Part shown: positions 26,491-35,914 of the stretch, in pieces
Layout of the letters: every line of letters starts with the position of its first letter
Position numbering within the stretch: the first letter of the stretch is position 1
The notes under the pieces: generated by a model
Told to the model about the DNA's origin: nothing
The model's database searches: none
Seen by the model: the letters and a program-made list of their open reading frames with translations, nothing else
Position numbers and translations under genes: made by a program
NCBI GenBank assembly: GCA_913060875.1
Contig: CAJXSL010000002.1
Span: forward strand, 372,001 to 436,000
DNA: 64,000 nucleotides
Direction: 5' to 3'
From: an uncultured Desulfobacteraceae bacterium
GTDB lineage: Bacteria > Desulfobacterota > Desulfobacteria > Desulfobacterales > UBA5852

Positions 26491-27094
26491 CGATCCATAA
26501 CGGGAATGTCACCGTTTCCATCAGGCGGGCCAGATATGGGTCTACGCCGCCATTCGCGGCCAGTTGTTCCAGCCGGATGGCTTTTAACAACCGCCGGCGT
26601 TGATTTTCCAATCCGGGTGATGCGTCGTACAGGCCATCGACATCCTTCACCAGCACCAGCATGGCAGCCCTTAACTGACGTGCAAACCAGGCGGCAATCG
26701 CATCGGAGGTAACCGACCAGCTATGCGGCAGGGGATCTTGACGGCAGATCATTTCAAACGGGAGCCATACGGGAATAAGCCGCCCTGCCAAAGCCGTCCG
26801 GATTTCTTCAATGGTGTGTACCCTTCGGCTACCGGGCATTCGGTCGGCAATCAGGTAGCCATACTGGTTCATGGCCAAAATGGCCATCCAGTGGGCAGCC
26901 TCGTCGGAAAGGTGATGGTTACGGTCGGCCTGGCGAACCGCATCGGCAAAAGAACCGCCGCCGGGTACGATCAGCATGGAATGGCGGGCCGCCATTCCAG
27001 ATAGGCGCGCACACAGGGCGTCAAGCCCTCCGGCCCGCATCATGCTGCCTCCGATCTTGATCACCGTGAGGCTTATGTCGCCATTTTCTCCCAT
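26405..27094 (-). CDS. mfnE: Amino acid kinase-family MfnE ([5-(aminomethyl)furan-3-yl]methyl phosphate kinase)
   Basis: The 229 residues have the amino acid kinase fold: LTVIKIGGSMMR near the start, LIVPGGGSFADAVR, and VLVKDVDGLYD. In methanofuran synthesis MfnE phosphorylates the aminomethylfuran phosphate to the diphosphate used for coupling. The start ATG lies inside the end of mfnF (22-nt overlap), making mfnD-mfnF-mfnE a tightly coupled unit. The assignment rests on the fold plus this neighbourhood; a generic uridylate-kinase-like role is much less likely. Confidence 0.85.
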   Translation of the reverse strand: MGENGDISLTVIKIGGSMMRAGGLDALCARLSGMAARHSMLIVPGGGSFADAVRQADRNHHLSDEAAHWMAILAMNQYGYLIADRMPGSRRVHTIEEIRTALAGRLIPVWLPFEMICRQDPLPHSWSVTSDAIAAWFARQLRAAMLVLVKDVDGLYDASPGLENQRRRLLKAIRLEQLAANGGVDPYLARLMETVTFPLWIVNGLEPQRVEMLLSTGQTTGTCLDRPGL

Positions 27095-28125
27095 TGCATT
27101 CCCATCAGCGCCGCCACAGCCAGGCATGGGAAAGCCTTGGCGGTCTCTCCCCCCACCTCCTCATCCAGTGCAATGACATGGAGGCCGGCCCGCCGACCGG
27201 TTTCCGCCGCCAGGAAATCCCCCGAACCGGCCGCCAGCAAAGGCCCTTGGTCACCGTCAGGTTGGGCGGACCGGACTTGCCACAAGGCATCGGTCATCAC
27301 CTGCAATTGCTTTTCCGCGAGATATCCCGCCATCTTAACCAATTCATGGCCATCCAATTGCCGGGTATCGGCACATACCAGCCGTGCCAGGCGTTCCATC
27401 GCGGCGGCCGGCGATTTGGCACGCCCGTCAGGCGTGCCGCAAGTATAGTCTTCGGTTGTCAAACGGCCCAGGAGTAGATAAACATCTCCCATATTGCAAA
27501 AGTACTCGGCCGCCGTCCGACAGGGGCGCCCCTGCACCGGGACCCATGGGGCCACGGTGTTGGGGTTGGATCGCATCACGCCGGTATACACCAGTTCGCC
27601 GGACGCCAGCCGCTCGGTGTCGTTGTACCCGACGGCCGCCACATGCCCATTTCTGACCGGGATAATGTCGGTGGTCGTGCTGCCCACATCCATGAAGATG
27701 AAATCGGAACGCCGACGGGCCAGATACTGCACACTTGCCAACCAGTTGGTGGCCGCCAGATCGACCGGGTCGATGACCGCCTCCGGCAGGACCAGATTGG
27801 CGTTGACATCAATATAATAAATCGGAACATGGGGAAATGCCCGTGCAAGGGCATCCTGCACGAACCGCACCCCTTCCCGTTTGTTTCGAAACGCATCGGC
27901 AAGTTCTGCCGTCATGGTCACAGCCATGGCCGTAGGCGTTTCAAGTCCCAGCGCCGCCCCCATTTCGCGCAGCGTTTCCGTGAGCGCATCGTAGGCATTC
28001 CACATCTCAAATGTTTGGGTAACAACCGTTTGGTTAACAGCCTCTCCATGATGCCATTCAATGCAACACCCCTTCAAATTGGCGCCCCCTATATCCCAGC
28101 CAATAAAGCAGCAGTTGTCAGGCAT
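27073..28125 (-). CDS. mfnF: Methanofuran biosynthesis coupling enzyme MfnF
   Basis: A 350-residue ASKHA/hydantoinase A-like protein starting CCFIGWDIGGANLKGC, with the second phosphate loop FIFMDVGSTTTDIIPV. MfnF couples the aminomethylfuran diphosphate to gamma-glutamyl-tyramine, forming the methanofuran core. It overlaps mfnD by 8 nt and mfnE by 22 nt. The family was formerly annotated as H4MPT-linked C1 transfer protein in methylotrophs, which fits the context. Confidence 0.9.
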   Translation of the reverse strand: MPDNCCFIGWDIGGANLKGCCIEWHHGEAVNQTVVTQTFEMWNAYDALTETLREMGAALGLETPTAMAVTMTAELADAFRNKREGVRFVQDALARAFPHVPIYYIDVNANLVLPEAVIDPVDLAATNWLASVQYLARRRSDFIFMDVGSTTTDIIPVRNGHVAAVGYNDTERLASGELVYTGVMRSNPNTVAPWVPVQGRPCRTAAEYFCNMGDVYLLLGRLTTEDYTCGTPDGRAKSPAAAMERLARLVCADTRQLDGHELVKMAGYLAEKQLQVMTDALWQVRSAQPDGDQGPLLAAGSGDFLAAETGRRAGLHVIALDEEVGGETAKAFPCLAVAALMGMQWEKMAT

Positions 28126-29149
28126 TTATCAATTTCTCCTTGTTAAAAATAATCTTTTTGTCTAACGTCACAGGGGCTTGGATTTCACCTTTGCGGCACG
28201 CCCGCCATATGGCTTCCGCGAGGTTTACCGTGACGGCTTGGCGCAACCCGACGTAAGCGGTCGTAATCCGGGGATTGATCTCGATCACATACCATTTACC
28301 CCCGGACAGGACCATATCGACGCCCACCCAGCCCCTGAGACCCGGCACAATCGAAACCGCACGTCGGGCTGTTTCTGCGGCGGGATTCCCCTGGAGGCTT
28401 GTTTCGAGAATGCGCCCGCCCTGGTAGGCAAAAGAGGTTCCGATATGGATATGCTGCTCGTTCAGGCTCAGGGCGACGGCTTCTTCATGTGACACGAGCA
28501 GGGAAACACTAAAATGCCGGCCATCGAGGTAACGCTGCAAGAGGAAGCTGCGATCCTTCAATATGGCGTTTTGCATGGCCCGGGTAAGGCTCGAAGGATC
28601 TTTGACCAGACCGACCCCTTCGCTGCCGGCGCCGTCAATCGGTTTAATGACAAGGGGAAACCCGGCCTCCCCGGCCACCCTGTGGGCCGTTTCGGCATTG
28701 GCGCGCCAGGTGGATGGTGTCGGTATACCGGCATTCGTCAATACCCGGTGACATTCCCATTTATCGCCGGCAATATCCGCACCGTTTGACAGCGCCCCCA
28801 ACAACGGCACCTCTGCTTGCTCGCAAAGCCTGCTCAGGGAGGATAGGATACCATCGTTCTCCGGGGCCACCAGCAGAACAAACCGGCTTTGGGCGATAAG
28901 GGCCGCCAGTGTATCCTGATACCCGACATGGTCGACCCGGACAACACGGTCTGCCGGGAGGCCGATATTTTGCAACCGGGCATCCAGCGTCGTCAGGGTG
29001 CGAAAGCGCCCCCAGCGGCGAAAATCCGACAGCAATGCCGTTAACATCGCCAGGCCTTCGCCGGCGATGTCCGGCGGTATGGTTGGTTCCTGACAACCAC
29101 CGCCCGAAAAAAATTCATGTACCAGAACAGATGGAGAATTCCACCTCAT
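28118..29149 (-). CDS. mfnD: Tyramine-L-glutamate ligase MfnD (ATP-grasp)
   Basis: This ATP-grasp ligase joins glutamate to tyramine for methanofuran. Visible blocks are VHEFFSGGGC at the start, FPLVIKPIDGAGSEGVGLV (ATP-binding strand and loop), and WYVIEINPRITTAYVGL, carrying the metal-binding Glu-Asn pair. The start taken is the ATG at 29147-29149, whose bases overlap the start codon of the opposite-strand HisA-like gene; an ATG three codons earlier (29158) is equally possible. About 343 residues. It heads the mfnD-mfnF-mfnE unit. Confidence 0.88.
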   Translation of the reverse strand: MRWNSPSVLVHEFFSGGGCQEPTIPPDIAGEGLAMLTALLSDFRRWGRFRTLTTLDARLQNIGLPADRVVRVDHVGYQDTLAALIAQSRFVLLVAPENDGILSSLSRLCEQAEVPLLGALSNGADIAGDKWECHRVLTNAGIPTPSTWRANAETAHRVAGEAGFPLVIKPIDGAGSEGVGLVKDPSSLTRAMQNAILKDRSFLLQRYLDGRHFSVSLLVSHEEAVALSLNEQHIHIGTSFAYQGGRILETSLQGNPAAETARRAVSIVPGLRGWVGVDMVLSGGKWYVIEINPRITTAYVGLRQAVTVNLAEAIWRACRKGEIQAPVTLDKKIIFNKEKLINA

Positions 29150-29879
29150 GCGTATCATTCCAGTTCTCGACTTAATGAAAGGAAGCGTCGTCCATGGGAT
29201 CAAGGGCGAACGCCACCGTTACCAGCCGGTGAAAAGCTGCCTGACCCCCAGTTCCGACCCCCTGGATGTCGCCCTGGCCCTGCAGACCGAAACCGATTGC
29301 CACGAGATGTATATTGCCGATTTGGACGCCCTCCAAAGCACCGGGGATCATTGCGGTCAGATCAGCCGGTTGGCCAGTCGATTGTCTGCGGAACTCTGGG
29401 TCGATATGGGCATTGCCAGTGCCGACGACGCACATAAATGTATCGCCTGCGGCACCGGCAAAATCATCCTGGGGTCAGAGACCCTGCCGGATCTGGCCGT
29501 ACTCGAAGCAATTGAAACGGAAATTCCTGATCGGTGCAGGGTATTCAGTTTAGACATCGTCAACGGCCAGGTGTGGTCCCAGGCATCCTTTCTGAGGTTG
29601 CGCTCGCCCCTCGAAGCAATTGCGTTCATTGCCAGCCGTGGATGGACCAGCATCATTCTTCTGGCGTTGGATCATGTCGGCACCGGAGCCGGGCCGGATT
29701 GGCAGATGCTGGAAAAAGCCCGTAGCCATTTCCCCCGGCTGTCGCTTTTTGCCGGCGGCGGGGTCCACAATCAGGATGATATTGAAAGGCTTTCATCCCT
29801 TGCCATCGACGGTGCGCTGGTTGCCACGGCACTCCACCAGGGCTGGATCCAGGTTCACAAGATGACGGATGGGAAGTGA
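29148..29879 (+). CDS. HisA/HisF-like barrel protein of the C1 island
   Basis: This 243-residue TIM-barrel paralogue of HisA (MRIIPVLDLMKGSVVHGIKG...LFAGGGVHNQDDIERL) is not expected to make histidine. HisA-like proteins sit in the H4MPT gene clusters of methylotrophs and methanogens and are presumed to act in cofactor synthesis; the reaction is unknown to me. The two catalytic Asp positions of HisA are suggested by PVLDL and SLDIVNGQV. Its start overlaps the mfnD start on the other strand, and its last 87 nt overlap the convergent CitG-like gene. Confidence 0.8.
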   Translation: MRIIPVLDLMKGSVVHGIKGERHRYQPVKSCLTPSSDPLDVALALQTETDCHEMYIADLDALQSTGDHCGQISRLASRLSAELWVDMGIASADDAHKCIACGTGKIILGSETLPDLAVLEAIETEIPDRCRVFSLDIVNGQVWSQASFLRLRSPLEAIAFIASRGWTSIILLALDHVGTGAGPDWQMLEKARSHFPRLSLFAGGGVHNQDDIERLSSLAIDGALVATALHQGWIQVHKMTDGK

Positions 29880-30731
29880 CCGGATTCGACCGGACAACCA
29901 AACGAAAAGGGCGGCCGCGATAAGATCGGCCGTCGTACCTGGATTGAGACGGTGGGCGGCATCGCGCAGGCGGGCGTCAAAGGCTTTGATCGCGGCGCGC
30001 CCGGGTGGTGTCATAATGCCGCCGGCATCCAGAACCGTCCGGGCCTGCATGGATATCTTTTCGGCCACAGGCATGCCGTTTTTTCGGGCAATCAGGGTAT
30101 CGGGAACCCGGGACAGTAATGTGAGAAAGGTCTGTACGACAGCATCATTCACGTTCAGTCCCTGATCTAACGATTGAACCAGGGCCGGATAGGTGATGTC
30201 AAATGTAATCTTGAAATCCGTTCCATACTCGCGGGCCACCGCGTCGCGATCCATAGCGGCCTGCATGGCCTCCAGAAGGGTAAGGGTGACGTCGGACTCC
30301 TCAACGTCATGCTGATCAACCCGCCCGAGTCCCCCGGGACACGCCAATCGAATGCCGGCATAGGCATGGCGGGCATCTCCGACATCCAGGGTTTGCAGAA
30401 CATGGGCCACTGCGGGCTGAAGCCCCCCGGCATGTCCAATGCTTGCCGCCTTGGCCAACGGTGCCAGCAGTAGAATCATCCCCAGGTTGGTGTTCGTTTC
30501 CGTGCGCCGGCGGGTGGCCTGAACCGCATGAAGTACCGTTTCGCCAACGGATGCACGGTCAATATTCTTGAAAACCGGCCCGATGGCTTCGGCACTGGCC
30601 ATGAAATCATCGAAGGTTGCATCGTGAAACGCGTGGTGGCGCGTCACGTTGCCGGGTTTGTCTGCACAAACCTCCAGGCGGCAGGCCGCTTGGCAGGCCC
30701 ATGCGATCTTCTGGCAGGATAACGGATTCAA
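29793..30731 (-). CDS. Triphosphoribosyl-dephospho-CoA synthase-like protein (CitG family)
   Basis: About 312 residues with CitG-family blocks: CQAACRLEVCADKPGNVTRHHAFHDATF at the start and NTNLGMILLLAPLAKAA. CitG makes a prosthetic group for citrate lyase, but no citrate lyase gene is here. In methylotroph H4MPT clusters a CitG-like gene is a regular companion and presumably transfers a ribose phosphate-like unit to a cofactor precursor. The start is TTG, sharing TTGA with the stop of the upstream ligase gene; GGGGG stands upstream. The specific reaction is unknown. Confidence 0.8.
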   Translation of the reverse strand: MNPLSCQKIAWACQAACRLEVCADKPGNVTRHHAFHDATFDDFMASAEAIGPVFKNIDRASVGETVLHAVQATRRRTETNTNLGMILLLAPLAKAASIGHAGGLQPAVAHVLQTLDVGDARHAYAGIRLACPGGLGRVDQHDVEESDVTLTLLEAMQAAMDRDAVAREYGTDFKITFDITYPALVQSLDQGLNVNDAVVQTFLTLLSRVPDTLIARKNGMPVAEKISMQARTVLDAGGIMTPPGRAAIKAFDARLRDAAHRLNPGTTADLIAAALFVWLSGRIRSLPIRHLVNLDPALVECRGNQRTVDGKG

Positions 30732-31600
30732 GAAGCCCCCAACAGTAGGTAATCGACCAGAGCATCCGCCGCATTGATACCGGTCGCCGCATAAAGGCCG
30801 CGCCAGGCCGGGATTCCATTGACTTCGATAAACCGGTATCCGCCGCCTTCCATCGGCAGTATATCGACGCCCGCATAGTCCGCCCCAAGCACTTTGGCCG
30901 CGCGGATGCTCAGTGCGCAAAGGGCTTCGTCCACTATGGCTTTTTCGCCCTTGGCGCCATTGGCGATATTGGTCTTCCACCCTTTCGAACGACGCGTCAT
31001 GGCGGCCACGACCCGGCCACCGACAACAAAAACGCGCAAATCATGACAACCGTGGGGAATAAACTCCTGGAGACAGTAGATATAGCGTCCCAGCTCGAGT
31101 GCCCGGAAAACACGGTAGGCGGTATCGCGATCACTGACACGCACCATGCCCCGGCCTTCGGAGCCGAACAGGGGTTTGACGACGATATCTTCCCCGAGTT
31201 CGGAAAAACCCTCCATGGCGGTTTCGAAATGTTCCGTCACCAGGGTCTTCGGCACGGGCAGCCCCTCCCTTTCCAGCAGGGAGAGGGTATAGTATTTATC
31301 AACGGTTTTTTCGATAGCGCCCGGCGGATTTAAAATCCGGATGCCCTGATTTTCCATCGCATGCAAGGCATCCACACGATAAATGATTTGCTCCAGAGAT
31401 CCACCGGGAATGGCCCTCACGAACAGGGCATCATAATCATCGAGCACTTCCCGTCCGATGCAGATCTGCGGTGAAGTCGACTGGCGGGCTGCCATGGCCG
31501 TTATCGGGAAACTGCCGGCTTTTATGCCGTGGCGTTCCAGCGCTTTCTGCAGGGATCTCTCATGCCAACCACCGCGTTGTCCTAAAATACCAACTTTCAT
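30728..31600 (-). CDS. RimK-type ATP-grasp ligase, MptN-like
   Basis: The 290-residue ATP-grasp protein starts KVGILGQRGGWHERSL and contains DIVVKPLFGSEGRGMVRV and YRFIEVNGIPAWRGL, the RimK pattern. Within an H4MPT cluster the best guess is MptN, tetrahydromethanopterin:L-glutamate ligase, which makes tetrahydrosarcinapterin. RimK-like genes in methylotroph clusters have not all been tested, so a ligation to methanofuran is also possible. It lies 119 nt after mch and overlaps the CitG-like gene by 4 nt. Confidence 0.78.
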   Translation of the reverse strand: MKVGILGQRGGWHERSLQKALERHGIKAGSFPITAMAARQSTSPQICIGREVLDDYDALFVRAIPGGSLEQIIYRVDALHAMENQGIRILNPPGAIEKTVDKYYTLSLLEREGLPVPKTLVTEHFETAMEGFSELGEDIVVKPLFGSEGRGMVRVSDRDTAYRVFRALELGRYIYCLQEFIPHGCHDLRVFVVGGRVVAAMTRRSKGWKTNIANGAKGEKAIVDEALCALSIRAAKVLGADYAGVDILPMEGGGYRFIEVNGIPAWRGLYAATGINAADALVDYLLLGAS

Positions 31601-31719
31601 GTTCTACCGCCAACCCGGACCCAGGGATTTACCCATCAACAAATTCAGGATGTCCGCCTGATAGTGGGACGATTCGCCTGTATCTGCCTTCCCGTCAAAA
31701 GAATTCAGCCCCCGCCTGA

Positions 31720-32685
31720 CTAGGGCATCAGGATGGATGCAACCAGACGGTCATCGATCCGACCGGCACGATACGTCTTGCCGCTGGCCATATTGTTGAT
31801 ACTCACCTGGGCAGGACTGAACAGCAATGGATCGATTTTGTAGAAATCACCGTCATAGCGTTTGAACAAATCGTAAAAGGAAACCCCGTAGTCGCTGGAT
31901 GCCGAAGACGGCAGGCGATCGATGACCGAGGTAATCGCATCGTCCTCGGTTCGCACCGTGTACCAGGCCTGGCCGCCATATAATACCGTATCATTCGTTC
32001 GACCGATGGCCTTCATATCTTTTTTGGCAATCGCCGCCAGCGGACAGGTTCCATACCCGGAAAGTATCGTATTGATGTCGAAACCAACTTCATGCATTTT
32101 GTGCAGGCCGGTTTCCACCACCCGGGCCGCCACCTGAATCGATCCGGCCAGGCTGGCCGTCGGCGCCGCCAGCAAATACACTTGATCGCTGGCGACACCG
32201 CACTTTTCCGCTACCCGTTCCGCCACCCGTTCATCGGGCAGTTTGCGACTCTCCAGCGCCAGTACGGCAATATCCGCCTGGTCCCGGTAGCCGATAGCGT
32301 CAAAAATGGCCTCCTTGGCGTAAAGCGCCCTGGCCGGACCGGACCCCATGGCAAAATAAGTATCCGCTTTCTCCTCGCCCTTCACTTTAAGGGCCCATCC
32401 GGCATATTGAGATCCCATGCAGGATACGGTCGGATGATCCACGGCCACACTTACACCGGGAAGCGTCTCCTCGCCGAAATTCAAATTGCAGAAATTAATC
32501 CGGGCCAGCCCTCCCAGGCAGACAGCCGCAAACAGTCGCCCGGCCTCTAAGCTGCCGGGCACGTTTATCCCGGTATCGATGACCGTCGCGCCGTTCTGCA
32601 ATGATTTGACTTCGATCGACAAGGCCGTTGCATCTCCCATCATACGGCGAACTATGGTCATCGCCCTTTGATTCACGCTAATCAT
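31720..32685 (-). CDS. mch: Methenyl-H4MPT cyclohydrolase Mch
   Basis: Mch interconverts N5-formyl-H4MPT and methenyl-H4MPT. The 321 residues start MISVNQRAMTIVRRM. They contain the family blocks SLEAGRLFAAVCLGGLARI, VDHPTVSCMGSQYAGW and the late SGYGTCPLAAIAKKD, matching bacterial and archaeal Mch throughout. The start overlaps fwdC by 8 nt, so it is translated in the main C1 operon between fwdC and the MptN-like ligase. It is cytoplasmic and needs no cofactor other than the pterin. Confidence 0.95.
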   Translation of the reverse strand: MISVNQRAMTIVRRMMGDATALSIEVKSLQNGATVIDTGINVPGSLEAGRLFAAVCLGGLARINFCNLNFGEETLPGVSVAVDHPTVSCMGSQYAGWALKVKGEEKADTYFAMGSGPARALYAKEAIFDAIGYRDQADIAVLALESRKLPDERVAERVAEKCGVASDQVYLLAAPTASLAGSIQVAARVVETGLHKMHEVGFDINTILSGYGTCPLAAIAKKDMKAIGRTNDTVLYGGQAWYTVRTEDDAITSVIDRLPSSASSDYGVSFYDLFKRYDGDFYKIDPLLFSPAQVSINNMASGKTYRAGRIDDRLVASILMP

Positions 32686-33538
32686 GGATTAGAATCTCCC
32701 CTTTGTTCAATGCGGTGACATCGCCGGAAAATCGCCGGAAAGACCCCTTCAGCAAATCGTCCGACACCGCAATGCCCCATTTGCGAATTTGTCTCAGATA
32801 CACGCCGAGAAAACCGAATTGGGCGCGACACTGGTACTGATAGGTTGGCAACATGGGCGCTGTTTCACCCAACGCCACGATGGAACCCCGCTTGTTGCCG
32901 GCCCCCGCCCGGGCCCCCAGTTTCCCAAAAACGAACACCGACCCCGCAATCATACCGGCGCCCGTGCATTCTCCCGTATGGCCCTCGACAACAATAAGCC
33001 CGCGCCGCATCCGGGCACCGGTTTCATTGCCCACATCGCCATGGACGATAATCGTTCCACGATTGACGCCCCGGATTTCCCCGGGATAGGCCGCCCCCGT
33101 AAAATGCCCGGCATTACCCCGGATCCGGATCATCCCGCCCGTCATATGGGCGCCGGTCCAGTCCCGGGTGTTACCCTCAACGCATATCTCACCGCCCTTC
33201 ATGTAGGCCCCGATATGCATGCCGCCGTCCCCCCTCAGGGTCAGGCGGCCGCGGGACATCCCCTGGCCGATGCGTTTGAAATGCGTCAAATCCCCTTCAA
33301 CGGTAATCCGGTCTGAAGCCTCTCCGCTGACCGAAAAAATATCTCCCAGCATCTTTCGCCGCCGACCGCAGAAAACCGGAAGGGCCAGGATCTCGGATTG
33401 TTGACAACCGACAAAACAATCCGGACAGATGCTTTCGGCTTCGACGGGAAGCGTTATCGGTGCTTTCAGACGAAGCGTCACACCGTCATCATTGATAGAA
33501 ACTGCTGTCGTTTTCTCCGAATTCAATTGACTGCCCAA
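32678..33538 (-). CDS. fwdC: Formylmethanofuran dehydrogenase subunit C
   Basis: A 286-residue right-handed parallel beta-helix of repeated Gly-rich coils (TLRGDGGMHIGAYMKGGEI, IRIRGNAGHFTGAAYPG, VVEGHTGECTGAGM), as in FwdC/FhcC and the C-terminal domain of glutamate synthase. It scaffolds the complex holding FwdA and FwdB. The start is a TTG with GGAGG nine bases upstream. It lies 27 nt after ftr and is split from the fwdDBA genes by the folK-mptA, DHPS-like and ftr genes. A Cys-rich N-terminal stretch (SICPDCFVGCQQ) is notable and may bind metal. Confidence 0.92.
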   Translation of the reverse strand: MGSQLNSEKTTAVSINDDGVTLRLKAPITLPVEAESICPDCFVGCQQSEILALPVFCGRRRKMLGDIFSVSGEASDRITVEGDLTHFKRIGQGMSRGRLTLRGDGGMHIGAYMKGGEICVEGNTRDWTGAHMTGGMIRIRGNAGHFTGAAYPGEIRGVNRGTIIVHGDVGNETGARMRRGLIVVEGHTGECTGAGMIAGSVFVFGKLGARAGAGNKRGSIVALGETAPMLPTYQYQCRAQFGFLGVYLRQIRKWGIAVSDDLLKGSFRRFSGDVTALNKGEILIHD

Positions 33539-33565
33539 GGCTCACTTCCTCCCGCAGTTTGCGGT

Positions 33566-34450
33566 TCATGCCATAATTTGTTTCAAATGGAACTGAAACT
33601 GTCCAAGCGTACCGCCATAGTTGCCTGCCGATATGCGGACCACCCCCGGTTGACAAGCTGCGGCAATGCCGTAGCGCATGGCCTCGGCAATGGCCCCTTC
33701 GGTGAGTCCGTCAATAACAATTTCCATTACACTGTTGACACCTTCCGGGAGAACGGATTCGACCTGTTGCCGGATGGTGGGACAGTAGGCCGTATTGGTC
33801 GAGGCGGTCATACCTTTGTAGATAGAACTCGTTTTACTGCCGCTCCTGACAATCCCGCCGGGAAAGGGCATAATGATGTCAGGGACCTGGCGCATGGCGG
33901 CAACCGCCTGTTCCGAGGCTTCCAGAGCGGCCGTCTGGCTTTCCGCCAGAATTAAAAAATTGCCGCCGCCCACGGATTTTTGCATGCCGAATTCTTCCTC
34001 GATCACGAACTCGCCGTCCATCACCGGTACACGCCAAAACCGACGCCCATCGATTAGTTTACTGCTCTGGAAACCGTCCCCGAAATAGCGCAGCTTGCCA
34101 CCGACCGCCACCGTTTTTTCCGCTGCAAGACCATTAAAGCAAGCAGATGTCGGGGCGGTCATAATACACTGTCCGACACGAACCAGAAGAACGGGTGCGA
34201 TACTTTTTTTGGATGTGGTAAAAAAAAGCACTTCGACCCCCGGACGGCCATCCGGCGTCTGATCCACCCCAAGAACCCGCCCGATCCCGGCCTCACACCC
34301 ACACCCGATAATCGACGTTCCAAAACCCGTTGCGGCCTGTGCTGTTGTCATCGCCCATTGTTCGGTCGCTGCCGTGATGATCAGGCGACTTCCCCACATT
34401 TTAAAGGCTTCTGCAAAGGTGTCTTCTATTGTAACACCATTAATCTCCAT
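33566..34450 (-). CDS. ftr: Formylmethanofuran:H4MPT formyltransferase Ftr
   Basis: Ftr moves the formyl group between methanofuran and H4MPT. The 294 residues begin MEINGVTIEDTFAEAFKMW and contain IGCGCEAGIGRVLGVDQTPDGRPG, CFNGL and IIMPFPGGIVRSGSKTSS, all Ftr/FhcD hallmarks. The start overlaps the end of the DHPS-like gene by 11 nt. In methylotrophs the equivalent subunit (FhcD) is part of the Fhc complex; in methanogens Ftr is free. Which applies here is unknown. Confidence 0.95.
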   Translation of the reverse strand: MEINGVTIEDTFAEAFKMWGSRLIITAATEQWAMTTAQAATGFGTSIIGCGCEAGIGRVLGVDQTPDGRPGVEVLFFTTSKKSIAPVLLVRVGQCIMTAPTSACFNGLAAEKTVAVGGKLRYFGDGFQSSKLIDGRRFWRVPVMDGEFVIEEEFGMQKSVGGGNFLILAESQTAALEASEQAVAAMRQVPDIIMPFPGGIVRSGSKTSSIYKGMTASTNTAYCPTIRQQVESVLPEGVNSVMEIVIDGLTEGAIAEAMRYGIAAACQPGVVRISAGNYGGTLGQFQFHLKQIMA

Positions 34451-35849
34451 CTTGCCTCCCCACCCGTGTCTCGCCTGCGCTCAACGAAGAACCATCAGGA
34501 CCATCCGGTAACGTATCATCGTTCCCACCCACCAGGTATCCCCACCGCAGATCGTTATCCTGGCTGTAGCGCTTTTTCAGGCGCACCGCCAGATAAGCAC
34601 GTTCCAATTCACGCCCCAGATAAAAGGCGTGGGCAGCATCCAGCGGCTCAATCTTCGGTAAAATGCCCCGGGGATGGGTGTCTTTGATGAAACAGTTGCT
34701 GTTAAACACATAAATATAGTTTTCATCCGTAAAGATGCGGTAATTCTTATCCTTCAATTCCTGCTGCATTGCCCGCAATTCCCCTTCACTGTAGAACTCA
34801 AAGGGGGGATCCTTGATCGTGATCAGTCGATCGTCGATCCGTTTGGGAACCGTCTGGCGTCTTTGGGCGTAAAACATCAGCTGCCGGGCCAGATCGAACT
34901 CCCGCACGGCATGGCGGGCCCAGGATATCACTTCGGTCGTGAGCACATAGTCGATGCCGAGCTCCGTCACAATCCCGGCCATGACCGCATTGATGCCGGT
35001 ACTGTCGGCATCGGTCATCTCCGTCAAATTTCCGATGCCCATCATCATCTCGGCTTCCGGATGCCGCTGCCGAACCGTATGGTAACGCTGGAGGGAATCC
35101 GTAAACCCCAGCCCCAGTGGATTCAGGATTGGATCCAGGACATAGGATACGCCGGCTTTTTCAAGCTTGCGGGCATTTTCTTCCAGAGAACGAATACCTT
35201 GATCCGGATCCGGAATGGCAACCACCTTGCATCGCAAATGGGATGCCAGATCGATGTTGGTTGAGTTAATACTCAGGAGTAAATCGATCCCGGCCCGGTC
35301 GGCCAGACGAATGGTGTCCGGATCGAAGCTGTCCAGGCTGACATTGAAATCCCTCGATTTCAACTTGCGCACGATGCGGTCGACGCCCTCGAACGTCCCC
35401 ATGGCGGGACCGCCCAGATCGATGATATCGGCACCGCTTCGCCGGTAGTATTCCGCCATTTCGATAACCGCTTCATCACTCATCTGGTAGGCTTCGGTAA
35501 TTTCAGCAATGATCTTGACCCGGTATTGACCGTAGTCTTTCCGATCCTGCTCACCGCCGAAAAAAACCGGGAGATCTTTAAGGTCCTTGGGGCCACGGAC
35601 GGCAAGGACCCCGCTCTGCGATTGAATTTCCGACAATCGCCCTTTACAGTCTCCGGGGATGACGATTTGCTTGCACCCTTCCGGAACGATCGGGGATACA
35701 TGCCTGGCAATCCATGCCGTATTCATCAGCGCGGCTACCGAGATATTCAGAATCTCGATCCGATAGGTAAAACTCGGCGCCATGTTTTCAAGCACCGCCT
35801 GAAGAGCGTTTGCGGCAAGCTTACCGGTTATGAAAAGATATTCGGACAA
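34440..35849 (-). CDS. Dihydropteroate synthase-like protein of H4MPT synthesis
   Basis: The 469 residues have a short N-terminal domain (YLFITGKLAANALQAVLENM), then a pterin-binding TIM barrel (DIIDLGGPAMGTFEGV, SLDSFDPDTIRLADRAGIDL, YVLDPILNPLGLGFTDSL). Such proteins (DUF6513 plus DHPS) occur in methanogens and methylotrophs and are the likely catalyst joining the pterin to ribofuranosylaniline phosphate. The start is TTG at 35847-35849 with no strong Shine-Dalgarno; the next in-frame ATGs would remove the conserved N-terminus. It follows folK-mptA by 65 nt. Confidence 0.85.
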   Translation of the reverse strand: MSEYLFITGKLAANALQAVLENMAPSFTYRIEILNISVAALMNTAWIARHVSPIVPEGCKQIVIPGDCKGRLSEIQSQSGVLAVRGPKDLKDLPVFFGGEQDRKDYGQYRVKIIAEITEAYQMSDEAVIEMAEYYRRSGADIIDLGGPAMGTFEGVDRIVRKLKSRDFNVSLDSFDPDTIRLADRAGIDLLLSINSTNIDLASHLRCKVVAIPDPDQGIRSLEENARKLEKAGVSYVLDPILNPLGLGFTDSLQRYHTVRQRHPEAEMMMGIGNLTEMTDADSTGINAVMAGIVTELGIDYVLTTEVISWARHAVREFDLARQLMFYAQRRQTVPKRIDDRLITIKDPPFEFYSEGELRAMQQELKDKNYRIFTDENYIYVFNSNCFIKDTHPRGILPKIEPLDAAHAFYLGRELERAYLAVRLKKRYSQDNDLRWGYLVGGNDDTLPDGPDGSSLSAGETRVGRQDGD

Positions 35850-35914
35850 TGGCTAATATCGACTGACGGGCCGTTGCACGCCGGCACGGGGTACCCGTCC
35901 TGCTTGGTGACGGA

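Noticed and set aside
29793-30980. Longer 395-codon form of the CitG-like gene
   Set aside because: The extra N-terminus is the MptN-like ligase read in the wrong frame; the TTG at 30731 with a GGGGG upstream fits better.
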